From positions 49,528,113 through 49,592,112 of the forward strand of contig NC_061866.1 of NCBI RefSeq assembly GCF_907164915.1: DNA of 64,000 nt. The letters are read 5' to 3'. Below, piece after piece: positions 47,379-60,403 of this stretch (position 1 is its first letter; every line of letters starts with the position of its first letter). The translations under genes and the position numbers were made by a program. Origin of the DNA: Impatiens glandulifera (Eukaryota > Streptophyta > Magnoliopsida > Ericales > Balsaminaceae). The notes under the pieces were generated by a model. It searched no databases. It was given only the letters and a program-made list of their open reading frames with translations, and had not been told where the DNA came from.

Positions 47379-47835
47379 TGGTTCAAGAAGGTTTGAAATC
47401 AAGACCTTATGGCCAGGAGTCTTAATTAATTTATAATTAAAATAAATTAGCCATATTTGACCGAACCCTTGTCAAGTACTACATAATTTGTTTTAAGTGT
47501 TTGACTATTTGGTAGTTGATAATATATTTATATTAGAAATATAATTAGATCTATGTTTTATTTAATATTCCTTAATTAAAATATGAAATTGTAAATATTA
47601 TTTATTTATTTTTTTCATTTTTGCAAAAAAAAACATTTTATCAAGAATAAACAGTACTTATTCAACTAAGGTCAAACAAACATGACTAAAATTATTACAA
47701 GTTAATTAAAAAAACAATACAATGGGGAATGTATTTGTATTATAGTGATTAGAGATTTACTTAGAAGAAAAAATACTTGTTTTTTTTTGAATTCCAAACT
47801 CTGGCATAAGATAATAATGAGACCCACTTTTTAAA

Positions 47836-47886
<51 letters not shown>

Positions 47887-47912
47887 ATAATGTAACCCTA
47901 GTCCTGTGTGCA
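47379..47912. other. A+T-rich DNA with (AT)n tract
   Basis: No gene is seen. An (AT)n run of about 20 units lies at 47839-47879. Confidence 0.6.
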
Positions 47913-47920
47913 CGTGCAGA

Positions 47921-48414
47921 TAAGGATGGCAATTTGAAACCGCCCCGCGAAAATCGAACCGAATTGCCCCGTTTGGGACGGTTTTTCCCCGAAACCGAAC
48001 GAGGATGGGGCGGGGATGGTATTTGTGTCCCCCGCCCCGCCCCGACCCGATTTCACCCCGTTTTCATCCCGATTCTGCCCCGAATACCATAAACATAATT
48101 AAATATATTAAATCACCAATATATTTAATTATTTACTATATTTTATAAGAGTATTAAAATTATTTCTTTATAATAATATAAAATTTTAATATATTACAAT
48201 ATATATTATATTAAAAAATTCGTTTATATAATTTTATTTTATAATTTTTATTTATTTTTTTAAAATAAAAATTAATAACGATGCCCTGCGGGATTCCCCG
48301 AAACCGAAAAAAACCGAACGGGACGGGGATGGTATTAAAAAAATCCCCGAAATTAAAATAGTGCGGAGATGGTAATTGCATTCCCCGCCCCGAACCGCCC
48401 CATTGCCATCCCTA
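47921..48414. mobile_element. 494-bp hAT-type MITE with G+C-rich ends
   Basis: The left end is TAAGGATGGCAAT; the right end ATTGCCATCCCTA is its complement with one mismatch. A perfect 8-bp direct repeat CGTGCAGA flanks it at 47913-47920 and 48415-48422, as expected for hAT. Both sides carry GGGGCGGGGA / CCCCGCCCCG blocks around an A+T-rich centre. A degraded relative is at about 16481-16828. Confidence 0.85.
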
Positions 48415-48422
48415 CGTGCAGA

Positions 48423-51400
48423 CGCTTTCTGAACAAAGGGCACCAATGAAAACTTTTCTCCCACTGTTTCTTTCTTTATCAGTTCCCAAATAGTTAAAAA
48501 AAACACTTAAGTTTGGTTAAGTATTAGATAAACCCCTCAACTTTTAAAAGATATAGAATAACATCTAATTTTACTCAATATGAATAAACCTTTTCATTTG
48601 AGGTTATGAATTATTTGGTTCATATATATTTGAGTATTTTAATTAATTAATAATTTGAAGAATAGAATTAGTGATATTAAAAAAAATAACCCAAAAAAAG
48701 TCATCTTGGTGATCAAGTCAATTTTATTTGTTTTATAATTATTTGAAAAATTAATGGTAATGTGTATGCTCATTTATTTGAAGAAATAAATAAAGTAGGG
48801 ATTATTATTTTATTATTTTGTAAGGATGTGAGGTAGAGATAATTACTTTTATTTTTACTTAAAATTTCAAATAATTGAGGATACACAGTAACATTAATTT
48901 TTCAAATAATTAATCACACTTCTATTTGAGATACTTTAGTGGGATAAATGAGATAATGATTAATATATTAAAATTAAATTATTTTACAAAATGAATAATT
49001 ATTTAAAATGTTTTTATTTTATTTTTAAATAATCAGATTATTTTCAAGTAAAAATATATAAATAAAAAATTGCTTCAAAAATTAGTATTTTTTACTATTA
49101 TCATCTCAATCCTTTTTTAAATTGTCAAAATAAAAAGTGGAAACAATTTTATTTTAATTTGATATAAAAGATGTGATAAAATTAAATAAAGTTTTTAAAA
49201 ACAAGAAAGATTGAAAACAAATAACTTTTTTTTATTAAAGTTAAAAAAAAAAAAACTTAAAAAACTTTTTATATCAAACATTATTAGTTTTGATATTTTA
49301 CTAAAAAAAAAAATTGCTTTAACAAATAAACTGCATGATTACTAACTTTTGATATATGATATAAATCACTTTTAAGTATTGGTGTGTCACTAGACAAACT
49401 TAAAGATACAATTCAAATATGTGAATTTTATGACATCATTTATTAAAAAAATAATAAGGGTGAGAAGAGAAATAAATTTTAGTATTAGATTGCGGAATAC
49501 TATTTTATTCTATCATTTATATCCCTATATTTTCATAATTAAAATGAAGTTGTTTAATAAACAATTTAATGGGATTTTCATGACGAAGATTATTTATAAT
49601 TAAAATATGAATAATTTAGTTAAAAGAGTAAAATATAGAGAATAATTTATTTAAATTAAAATTGAAAAAAGAAAAAAAAAACTTTCATAAAAAAAAGGTT
49701 AGCATATAAATAGCGGACAGACATGGTTGAGTTGGTCAAGAAATGCATTGCGGACCATGTCGTAGGATAAGGCCGTAGGTAGGGTCCACATCTGCGCCCC
49801 ATGATCAATCATGAACACGTGGGTGGGTCTGATTCTTTCTTTTTTTTTTATTATGATGGGTGGGTCCCACTATCTCATCCACACGTGAGTATTCCTCTTT
49901 CCCATCATCCAAACATTGAACTTCCTTTTTTTTTTCTTTCCCAACCTATTTTGCAATGTCCTGTTTGTTTGTTTGTTGGTTTGGTAAAAGTCTATTAACA
50001 AAATTTCTGTACCATAAAATTACAATAATTCATGTGTACCTATATTTATCTTAATTTTTTAGTCATATGATTTATAAAGTTATATTAAGTGTATATCTGG
50101 CATCCACTATATCAATGTGAATAGACATGTCTTTCTTTTTATTTTTAATTTCAAACAATTATTCATTGATATTTGAGCCCATTTGCAAACAGTTATTTAT
50201 TATGTATTTGTATTGTATACATTTTTTTTATGTGGTATATAATTATGGTGGAAGCTAGAAATTGAATTGATTGATCACTCAATCAAAGATTTTTAATAAA
50301 AATTAAATTAAAGTAAAAGTCACGAGTGAAAATTATATTTTGGAATGTACTTAATTTTCAATGGCTTCAAATATTGAAAGACATCTCTTTTTATGTATAG
50401 AGTTTATTTTTATTTGTTCTTTGAAAACTTGAACTGATTATAAGTTAAAATGTACAATGAATGATAGACTATCTAACTTGAAAATATAATTAGGTTTCAT
50501 GAATTATTTGGCTTGAAAAAAATAACTTATTTGATTATTTAATTGACTTTAAAATTGACGAGGATTAATGTTCACACAAAGAATTTAATCTAACTAAATA
50601 AAAATATTTTCAAAACACCTTAATATTCTTGTTTAAAAGTGGTGTGAAATTAAATTCCTTTCACAAATAAAAATTCGTTAAGAATATTTGTAATTATATA
50701 ATTTCAATAAATATAAAAAGCTTAATTTTGTAATTTTCAAATTGGTTCATTGAATCATATAATGGGGACAAATAGGGTCATAACAAAACATACATTGAAT
50801 GTGCTTGATTTTTTTATTTTATTTTGTCTCTTGTCAAAATCATGCGTGGGCCCGCCCAACAAACTAGACAATAATATTCTTTGACTGGCCCATAAGAAAA
50901 TAAGTAAATTTTGGGTCATCAATTAAATCGGGCCTGAATATTGACGGTTTTACTGGCCCATAAATTTTGAAATAAGTTCGGATAGATACAAACCTCTTCA
51001 TTGGGTAACATATTATATTAACTTATTTTTTTCATTATTTTTTAATATACATAAATTATTTTAAAAAAATATATCTTTAATAATTTAAGTGATAAGAGAG
51101 GACATAAATGACTAATATCCTAATTAAAAACAACTTAAGTTAAAATGAGTAACTTTTTTAAAACAAAACAAAAAAGAATCACATAAAAGAGATTTTGGGT
51201 ATAGATGTAAACAAGAAATCAATCCATCCTCAAATATCTTAAGTTTGAATTAGGTTCGATTTCGTGTAAACCCTCAGGTAGACCTGGTTATTTTTTCTTG
51301 TTCACTAATAAATTGACTAATTAAACTCATGTTTCTATAATCAATTCGATCTCCCAATTGTTTTGGGGCAAATGTTTTCTAAAAAATTGCTTCGATTTAA

Positions 51401-52091
51401 GAAAAGGTTAAACGCCTTTCTGGATATTGCTCAATGTCTCCACTATTCACTAAACTTGAGAAGCGGATAATTAATCATTCACACTTTCGGAAGAAATTGT
51501 AATTATTGATACCGAACTTTTCCACGTAAAAAGGAAATATTTTATTACAATAGAAGGGAGAAGTGATTTGTTACATAACCTATAACATAAAAATAGCATA
51601 TCACTCTCACACTTCTCTATTGCATTGCAAGATTTAATTAATTACTCAAAATACTAAAATAATTTTATTTTAAATTATTAATTTTTATTTTATCATTATA
51701 TATTAATATTTTGTAAGTTATTTTTATCAAAATAAAAATAAAATAAAATATACTCATCTCGAAATAATCATCAAAACCTAAATCCAAAACAAAAACCTTA
51801 GTAAGCTCCACCTAACCTAATTTAGCTCATTTTGTTGCTTTAAAGTTAAGTTTGATTTTGTTTTTCCAGCTTGAAAAAGGAGTATGTCCAGTGACCTTAA
51901 TAAGGTCCACACTTTGAACAAGCCCAATAAAAAAGGAATTTACCACATTCCGGCCCAAAATCATTCTGCAGTCTCTTTCTCTCGATGGATTCGGGTTAAT
52001 TTAAATTAGCTTTATAAGTCATATTAGGTTTCTTTACATGTTTCACATTTAAGTGCAAAATAATGTGTACTCTAAAAAAAAGTATAGGTAA
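48423..52091. other. A+T-rich intergenic DNA without recognised genes
   Basis: I see no coding signal. A modest G+C-richer patch at 49710-49930 holds two CACGTG-containing motifs (near 49817 and 49883) and GTGGGTC repeats, like a promoter patch, but no gene follows. Confidence 0.55.
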
Positions 52092-52099
52092 TATTAAAA

Positions 52100-52359
52100 G
52101 GGAAATTTGAACAAACGAGGGTGAATTGCTTTTGGTGAGAGTGAATAATATCTCAGTTGCGTCACGCAATCGCGTCACGCAATCCCAGTTGCGTCACGCA
52201 ATCGCGAGACGAAAAAAAAATTGAAAAAAAAAAATCCGGTTGCGTTACGCAAGGGTAAAATTGTCATTAAAAAAAATAGGATCATCAGCGCTATTTAAAT
52301 TATCCACCCTCACTTTTCTCATTTTATCCTATTTTTAGGGTCATTTGCTCAAATTCCCC
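52100..52359. mobile_element. 260-bp MITE sharing termini with the LHCA6 element
   Basis: The ends are GGGAAATTTGAACAAA and, inverted, GGGGAATTTGAGCAAA (14 of 16 positions agree). A perfect 8-bp direct repeat TATTAAAA flanks it at 52092-52099 and 52360-52367. The first 11 bases are the same as those of the LHCA6-carrying element at 11656. Inside are repeated palindromic TTGCGTCACGCAA motifs. Confidence 0.8.
52156..52245. repeat. Repeated palindrome TTGCGTCACGCAA
   Basis: GTTGCGTCACGCAATC occurs twice (from about 52156 and 52188). A half copy CGCGTCACGCAATC lies between them, and the variant TTGCGTTACGCAA is at about 52233. The block is G+C rich within A+T-rich DNA and rich in CG dinucleotides. 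Confidence 0.8.
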
Positions 52360-53469
52360 TATTAAAACACCTATTTCGAAAACAAAAATGTGGAGCTTAT
52401 AAAAGAAGAATCAAGCAACTAATAGAAGCTATTAAAAAATCACTACTAGTAGCATATATTTTTAAACTATATATTCAATTAAAGAAAATCATTTTTTTAA
52501 TCAAGATGACTAAAGAAATGAAAAAAAGTTTATTGAACAAGAAAACAAAATTATGAGGGTTAATCTTAGAGATGACAGAAAATGATTTCAACCAACTATT
52601 ATATGTATATATGTATATATGACAATTATGTGAATTGTGGGGGAACTATATATTAATATACTTATAAAGAGCACTTTGAATATTTGAGATTTTTATTATT
52701 TATTATAATATCATTACCATTTTAACTATTAAATCACTAATTCACTGATTATAATATTTTTACTTTAATTTTATTAAATTTAAATTTTAAATATAAAAGA
52801 ACATTTTAACAATTAAACTAATTAAAAACTGAAATATTTTTTTTTATCAAATTATAAAAATTCCCTAAAAATTAAAATTAAACCAGCTCTAAATGTTCTA
52901 TTTAATTTTTTAATGAAAATATTACGATTAACACTTAGGCTGATAAAAGAGTTATTTAAATTATCCAAATGAATCGACTATCATTCCACACTTTCACTAT
53001 TTTATATCCAATTACTTAATTTATAATTAAAATATTAAAATAATTTTTATTTAAATTTATTATTTTTTTATTTTATTTAAATATACATATTAATATATTT
53101 TAAGTCATTTTATAAAAAAAATCATTCAAATCTCTTCAAAATCATACCCTATCTTCGTTTATTTATCTCTTCAAATTATTCAAATAAATTCTATAAAACA
53201 AGCCCTAAGAGTTAACTATTGAATTGATGTCCACACAATTATCTTTCACAACAATAATAATGATTAAATTAAAGTGTATGCGATTAACATATGAATAAGT
53301 TCTATACATAAGAACCAATCTAAACCCTAATTAGTTATAAAATGATTTCACTAAATCATCATAAGAGAGAGAGAGAAAGGTGAATTAGGTTTAGGATGTA
53401 GCAGGTGATATGTAGCAGTTTGTCCTTTTCTGCTAAAGAAATATATACTACGTCTTTTCAGGAGCTAGA

Positions 53470-53585
<116 letters not shown>

Positions 53586-56056
53586 TTTTAAAGGAAAATA
53601 AATCGAGATAAATGTTAACCCATAATCATAATTTATTATTTATTCAAATATTATCCCATTAATTAATTTATTATTACTACGTACACAAGGCTTCATGCAA
53701 TTGTCCTTCATATATTATATAACTTATAAAATTATTGATATATATATATAGGTAGGCAAACAAGGGCCCCTTAAACTTTTAATAGCTTAGCTAGCTAGCT
53801 ACCAACCAAATCCAATGGTCTCTCTTTCTCCTCTACACAATTGACCAAGAACCCTAGCTACTTAATTACTTTCCATCATTTATGTTGCTATATATTTATG
53901 ACCTATATTATTAACTAATTTGTTTGATTAAGTTAATTATTTGTCTACATAATTTTCAAATGATCACTTAATTAACCATGATTATCGTGCTAGCTTGGCT
54001 TAATTTGTTAAGCTATTATATATATATATATATAGTGGTTGAATATTTGAATGATAAAGATGGAGAAAGAAAAATAATTTGGAATTGAGAGAGTTTTGGA
54101 AGAGGATTCAATTATTTTGTCTTATTAAGAAATTAACGAACATAGACTCGAGAAAGAATCACAATATAATTGACAATTAACAAACGATTCAACAATGATT
54201 CGAAGTATTATTTGAATGACACAAATTCGAGATGAAAAATCAAAACCAACTAAATAGGATACTGAATCGAAAACTATCCGATATTAGAAAATTCATCCTA
54301 GACTAAAAAATGACTTTTCAATTACTCTATTTTTTCTATAAAGAGAAAAGAAAGATTTTAAAATTATTTATATTCAAAATTACAAATAATATTTAAAAAC
54401 AATAATATGAACATGCAACAAATAATTCATCGATGATTGAGATTATTATTCGAATTATAAAAATTTAAATGAAAAATTCGATTCATTAAACCAGATGACA
54501 AACGAACAATACATAACACCAAATCAGATCATTCTTGGAAGAGAAACAAGACCGAATATAATGTTGTTAGAAAAATCATGTGTCAAAAAATGACTTTTCA
54601 ATCTTTAAAAAATATTTAACTAGAAGGACAACATGAAATGTTTATTTTTCAATTAAGTCTTTTTACTTTCATGATGCTTGTTTTAAAAACATTTCACCAT
54701 CTTCAATTTGTCCCTCAAATTTATTTAAATAGATAAAACTCTCAAGTTTGAAATTGATTGTATTACTAGGAAATTGATAATTGCATTTTAGTACATCTGT
54801 TGAAGTTTTTTGTTTTGGTTAAAATGTTCAAAATTATTAAACTCAGAGACATACATAAAAACTAACTTTGAATTTTATGTTGTGTATATCATATTAGTAT
54901 TATTAATCATGCATTTAGTATTCCTATATGCAATTTTAGTACTTAAAAAAGTTTAATTATTTAAGAGAATGACTAAGATTTTATTTGTATGAACTATATA
55001 ATTTAGCATAGCTAGTCTTTCAGTTTTTAACCATATAAGGATGCAGCTTTTTTAGGGTTTAGGGTTTATTTTATTTATTTTTGTAGGTCTTGTACATGCA
55101 TGTAATTTAAATAATAATCAAAACACTGAAAAATAGTAAAAAATCCCATAAAAGACTAAAAGACCTTGAAAGAAAAACAAATATTATCCACAAGCTTCTA
55201 AATAAATTCCTTATGTAGTAGCATAGTGCAATATATTTATCATATAATAGGTACAATGAAATCTAAATAGTTGTACAACAACCTTTGTGAAATCATGAAA
55301 ATAAACTAAGAATTTTCAAATTATACATTCATATAAGAGTAGACAGGTGGACTAAGAAGTTATGGGCATATTTTCCTCGGATGTGAATCAAGGCCCAACA
55401 TGGCCCTTGAATCATGTTCTGTCGGTCACCCCGGTCATCGATCGAGCGACACAAACGATTGATCAAATGATCTGATCATACTCCTCTTGAGATATAAATG
55501 ATTCATTATGATTGATAGCCGAGTTTTAAAATACTCTCTTATTTTGGTGCAATAACGCCATTATATTCCTCTTAATAACCCTTGATAAAAAAAAACTCAA
55601 TTTCAAGGACAATTGAACTATGAAAGATATTAAAAGAGGATACTATCTCCACCTCTCCAAACACAGTGTATAACAATAGATCAAAATTCTTTCTTCCATT
55701 CATAAGTCATGTCATGTGCTCATGGATTAAGCTAACTCTAAGAGAAGAATGTTATCTTTTAGGAACTATCATAAAATCACACATGATTCCATAAAAATTC
55801 AAAGGCATCCTCCTTAAAACAAATCCTTTCACACATGGATACCATCTTTCCAACCTACTTAATTGCATACAAATCTCAAAATATATCAGATCAGAGTAAA
55901 AAAACTACAACTCATTTGAGTTTAATCGATTCTTAAATTGAATGTAAGGAAGAAAAACTTCTGACCGAACCAAACATTTCAAACACCAACGAATTTTGAT
56001 AAATGACAATGTGCTTGTAACCATTAAAATAAGGATGTAATAAGGCTATTAGGAAC

Positions 56057-56189
56057 TGTCTCACAAATATTACCACACTTCAAAATTGGAAAAAAATACA
56101 AATTAAATGTGGATATATGACCCACATCTATTATAAAATAAACTTAAGTTTTGAAGTGTGGTATATAAATTGACACTGCTTGTGAGACA
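56057..56189. repeat. Small inverted-repeat element (MITE-like)
   Basis: TGTCTCACAA (56057-56066) pairs exactly with TTGTGAGACA (56180-56189). Just inside, ACCACACTTCAAAA pairs with TTTTGAAGTGTGGT. The loop is about 60 bp. No clear target duplication was identified. Confidence 0.55.
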
Positions 56190-56873
56190 ATAGATCTGCT
56201 CCCACGGATTAGGACGGATAGTAAACTTACTTTCTTTGCCATGTTCTACTTTAGGGATTTCATTTTAACTATATATCATCGTCCAATTCGGTTTAGAATG
56301 TAAATAATTTGTGGTCAAGTTCAAGACTAATATCATTATCAAGAATAATTTGTGGTCAAGTAAGTATCTATCTTCTTAGTGTCAAGTTTCGAATCATTAA
56401 TTCAAATCATTTTTGCGATGTTTATACAATTCGTATCACTAACCATGCGTGTTAAGTTTTCTCACAATTACCTGCCTACTACCCGCACGAATGATGGCAC
56501 ACGACTTGCCATCGCCGAAGAATAGTCACATTTTCGTGTCGTGGCGGTTAGGGTTTTGAGAAAAAAAAATAAAAAAATAAAAAATCTCATAACACTTCAT
56601 TCATTCTCACTGTACTTCAATATACACTTCAACCGCTGTTACAGTTCTAGCTAATCAATTCATCCATCCCTTTCTCTCTCTCTGCAAACCCTGGCTACTT
56701 ATTGATTGAGATGATGATGGAGAAAAAGAAAGGCCTCTACTAGATTCAAACACTGGCCAAATATTTAATTAATCATCTTCTAGTTCTTTTTCCCATCTCC
56801 GTATCCTACCATTCCATTTTTGTAAATCTTCTTGGACTTACAAATTTCCACAAAAAGGAGCTAGTGTGAGACC

Positions 56874-57608
56874 ATGTCGTTCCCTTCAACCGATCCAAAC
56901 AACACTAATGTTGTTGTAACTAGTTACAATAATATCCCATATCCACATTTCACTTCTCATCCACCTAATTCCTCCTTCATTTTCTCTCCCGACACCACCC
57001 ATCACCACCACCAGAGCGGTGGTCAGGTCGTGTCAGCTCCCCTCACTTGTTGCCCACCTAAGAGGTTAACACCGGTGAGGGGAGATCGACACAGCAAGAT
57101 CCGGACAGCTCAGGGTCTGAGGGATCGAAGGGTAAGATTGTCTATTGGCATAGCAAGAAAGTTCTTTGATCTTCAAGACCTTCTAGGTTTTGACAAAGCC
57201 AGCAAAACCCTAGATTGGCTTTTAGGTCAATCTGAGACTGCGATTCATGAACTGGAAAGGACGAAAAACCCAGTTAGAGTTACCCTGAACATGGAGGAGG
57301 AGGAGCTGCTGGCCGGAGGACAGCAACGGAGGAGGGAGATGGCAAGAGCAAGAGCTAGAGAGAGAACCAGAGAAAAAAGGATTAATAAACTGGTCACAAG
57401 TGAAGAAGATGAAGAGGAAGAGTTTGATCCAGGACATCATTTTGGTCAGATCGGATCTGACCCTAAATTTGTGTCTTCACATGATCATGAAAAGGGTCAT
57501 GACCTAACTACTTCAAAAGATGATATTGTTATATCTCCAAACTCTCCTCTTCTCATCAGTTGGGATCTTGGAACAGCTTTCTCACAAAATCAAGCTTTTC
57601 TATTGTGA
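56874..57608 (+). CDS. CYC/TB1-clade TCP transcription factor
   Basis: An uninterrupted 244-aa frame starting at [10 protein letters not shown]. The TCP domain (about 69-127) has the basic region [20 protein letters not shown] followed by [20 protein letters not shown] and [19 protein letters not shown]. The short class II basic region and [16 protein letters not shown] mark the CYCLOIDEA/TEOSINTE BRANCHED1 clade. An R domain ([14 protein letters not shown], about 155-168) supports this. The N-terminus has a His run (44-47) and the C-terminus is acidic. Clade members control axillary-bud outgrowth or dorsal floral identity; which applies here cannot be decided. It is short for the clade, with a compressed TCP-to-R spacer. 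A 72-nt intron after the stop (CAG/GTACGC at 57636, TTTTCAG to 57707) fits the late intron common in these genes. Confidence 0.93.
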   Translation: MSFPSTDPNNTNVVVTSYNNIPYPHFTSHPPNSSFIFSPDTTHHHHQSGGQVVSAPLTCCPPKRLTPVRGDRHSKIRTAQGLRDRRVRLSIGIARKFFDLQDLLGFDKASKTLDWLLGQSETAIHELERTKNPVRVTLNMEEEELLAGGQQRRREMARARARERTREKRINKLVTSEEDEEEEFDPGHHFGQIGSDPKFVSSHDHEKGHDLTTSKDDIVISPNSPLLISWDLGTAFSQNQAFLL

Positions 57609-57635
57609 TCTATATAATATTTAAGTTATTATCAG

Positions 57636-57707
57636 GTACGCATATATACTCCCATTAATTAATTTAATTAACCAAAAAAAAATCAATTTATTTGCCCTAA
57701 TTTTCAG
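57636..57707 (+). other. Candidate 3' UTR intron of the TCP gene
   Basis: Donor CAG/GTACGC at 57636 and acceptor ATTTTCAG ending at 57707 define a 72-nt A+T-rich intron, 27 nt after the stop codon. Confidence 0.5.
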
Positions 57708-60284
57708 AATGGAGATCTCTGCACTTAACCCTGGTGGTGGCTGATCAGAAGCATAATAAAGTAGTAATGTAAGCCTTTTTTATATATTTATTAATGAATT
57801 AAGTTTGTATGATACATAATTCTGGATTTGCTTCCATTTTCATCTTAAATATTATATAATCTATGAATATTTAATTAGACATATGGATTCGATGGGATTG
57901 ATGATCAGTACTCTTTCTAGTTGGAAAAGGAATATATGAATCTGGTGTAAGTATACTTAAAAAAGAAATAGCTAGCTAGATTGATCTAAAACTAGAGCAA
58001 GCAAAATTAAGCAAACTGGCTTGAGTTGTTGTCTATATAGCTAGCTAGGTTCTTTCCGGTCATCATTTGATTGTCTGTCTTTACACAATCTAAACAACTC
58101 CCATATTCAAAGATATGTTCTTCTTCTTTTAATTAAAAAAAATCACTTCATTTGATATATATATGGTAAGAGTGAAGGTCACACTACTTGTTATAATTAA
58201 AATCCAATCACCAAACCCTATTGATCAATGGGTTTCTATTTAAGGGTTTGCTGGACCATTTCATTCATGATCTTCATCATAGAATGACCTCTCACAATTA
58301 ATTATTTGTGTTTGGCTCATAGGTCATTGTTGGATTCAGCATTTCCTTTATGTGAAGATAGGTTTCATGATTTTATTTTCCTTTTGGGAGGGATATAGTA
58401 ATATTGTTGATCATTAGGGTTAGTTTTGGATCTGTTTAAGAGTTGTTGCTTGAAGTCATGTGTCTTCTTTTAGTTCTTTGAACTTTAGTTTTGCTTTAAG
58501 TTTTAATTTTTTTTTTTCAATAACAAAAAAAAATGAGTTTTTTAATTTTTGAAATTAAATTTCTTTTGCAAATTTGTGAAGCTAGCTAGTGTCTAGACAT
58601 GAGAAAGAAATGGTTATGATTTGAAATTTTAACTTGTGGCACTAAATTATAAATGAAAAGTTTTCTTCAAATATATACTCATATATTTGTGTGTGAAGAT
58701 AATAAATTCATGTACAAATTCTAATAAAATTATTATATAAAAAATGAAATTCAAATATTTATTAAGTTTCAAGTATACAATAACTACAAAATAAATAAAT
58801 AAAGAATCCTAAACAAAAAAACACAAAGAACACAAAACAATGTTAAGAAAGTTGTCATTCAATGAATCTTAAAATGTTCGGAATATCAAAAGTAAGAGAT
58901 TAATTCATGAAGTCGGAATTATTAAAATAGTTGAAATTCATGAATGTGGCTGTTCTTTTGTAGTAGGTTTCAAAACTTTTCCTATCTTGAATAGATATTT
59001 TAATATGTTTTTTTTATTCTTCTCTTATTACTTTTCTATAAATTGTGTTTTTGTTTGTTCTATATCTTTTCTGCCGTCTTAATAACATTTATCACATCAA
59101 TACACACTATTAGCATTCTTAACCAATTATCTAGCAAAAAAAAATTCATTTATAGCCGTGGGTAAATGATAAAGTTCATTTATTTCATTGACGACTATTA
59201 GATTTTTGCGGTATTTGTTCATCATTTTTAGCCAAGTAACACCATCCTCATCTTCAATCCTCCTCAACATACTTAAGATCATCACTAGTCAATCCCAACT
59301 CACTCTAAATAATTTAGTTGTTGAGAAGAAATAAGCATGGTTAAAACCATAAAATTGTTAGGTTTGCGGTTTTCCAATCACATCATCTTCGGTCTTGTAC
59401 TCCCTAGCACTCCACTCTTTTGGATCCATCTATTAGACATCCAGGGTCACACTCAAAATTTATCTCCATGTGCAAATCAAAAGTTTCATAATTTCCCCCT
59501 TTTCAAGTTCTTCTTGAAATCCATTCTCTTGTGGTCTTTTTTCAAAGTTCTTCTTGAAATACATTCTCTTATGGTCCAATATAATTAGACGCTTCTACAT
59601 GAATTCACCTTTGAAAGATGGTTCCAAATAATGTTGTCTTTCAAAACTTCAAAATTTTGGCATTTCAAAATTGCTTCTAAAGAATGTTGTCTTTCGAAAC
59701 TCCCAAAAGTTGGAGACCCTCTCTCCACCACCAGCTCTATATAGGGAATCTATCTATAGTCCAACTAAACTTAATGTTTTCTCTGACATTAAGTGATTTG
59801 GATTTTTTTTTCAATTTTTTGTATAAGGTGGTCTCCTTTCAATCAAAATAAATAAAAAAACAAAATTCACAATTGAGTGGTACAACAAACTATTGAAATT
59901 AGAGCTCTTAAAACACAATTATCTCTATTGTTTCTATATATCAATTAAACAGGTAAAACTATAATTTAAAATACTACTATTTAGTTTAGTTTATTAGTAG
60001 TCCCGTTTCTCTTCCAAGTTTGATTTTTTTTAAAGAAATTTAATTTCATTCAAATAAATTGTTTAAACAAAATGATAAGATTGTAAAAAAAAAAAACACA
60101 AATAAATATAGCACTAACACAAACAAGACAATAAAGAAGAAACCTGAAAAAACATGCCATCAAAGAGAAATAAAGACATAAAAAACAAATGACACAAAAT
60201 TCTAATTCTCTAGCCAATGTCTACACATTATCTCCTTCGAAAATCGTTGATCTCAACGTTGCATCTCACTGAAATAGTATGTTT

Positions 60285-60403
60285 ACCACTCTGAATCTCC
60301 GCCAAGATGGTGATAAAAAACTGAAGAAATCTCATCGGATGAGTTTTGTTTTTGAATACTCTTTAATTCCTCTCGATCCTAACAATCCACCAAATAATGA
60401 AAG
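60285..60403 (-). pseudogene. LINE reverse-transcriptase C-terminal (zf-RVT region) fragment
   Basis: The minus strand reads PFIIWWIVRIERN, a stop, then RVFKNKTHPMRFLQFFI and TILAEIQ. The W-W-I-V-x-x-E-R-N-x-R-x-F-x-x-K pattern is the hallmark of the end of plant L1-type ORF2 proteins. It is short, contains a stop and has no recognisable RT domain nearby, so it is a dead remnant. Confidence 0.5.

Noticed and set aside
49715..49800. tRNA-like A-box phrase (TGGTTGAGTTGGTCAAG)
   Set aside because: No matching B box or cloverleaf could be built.
59337..59588. 83-codon frame with hydrophobic residues
   Set aside because: A+T-rich chance frame containing a small tandem duplication; no family features.
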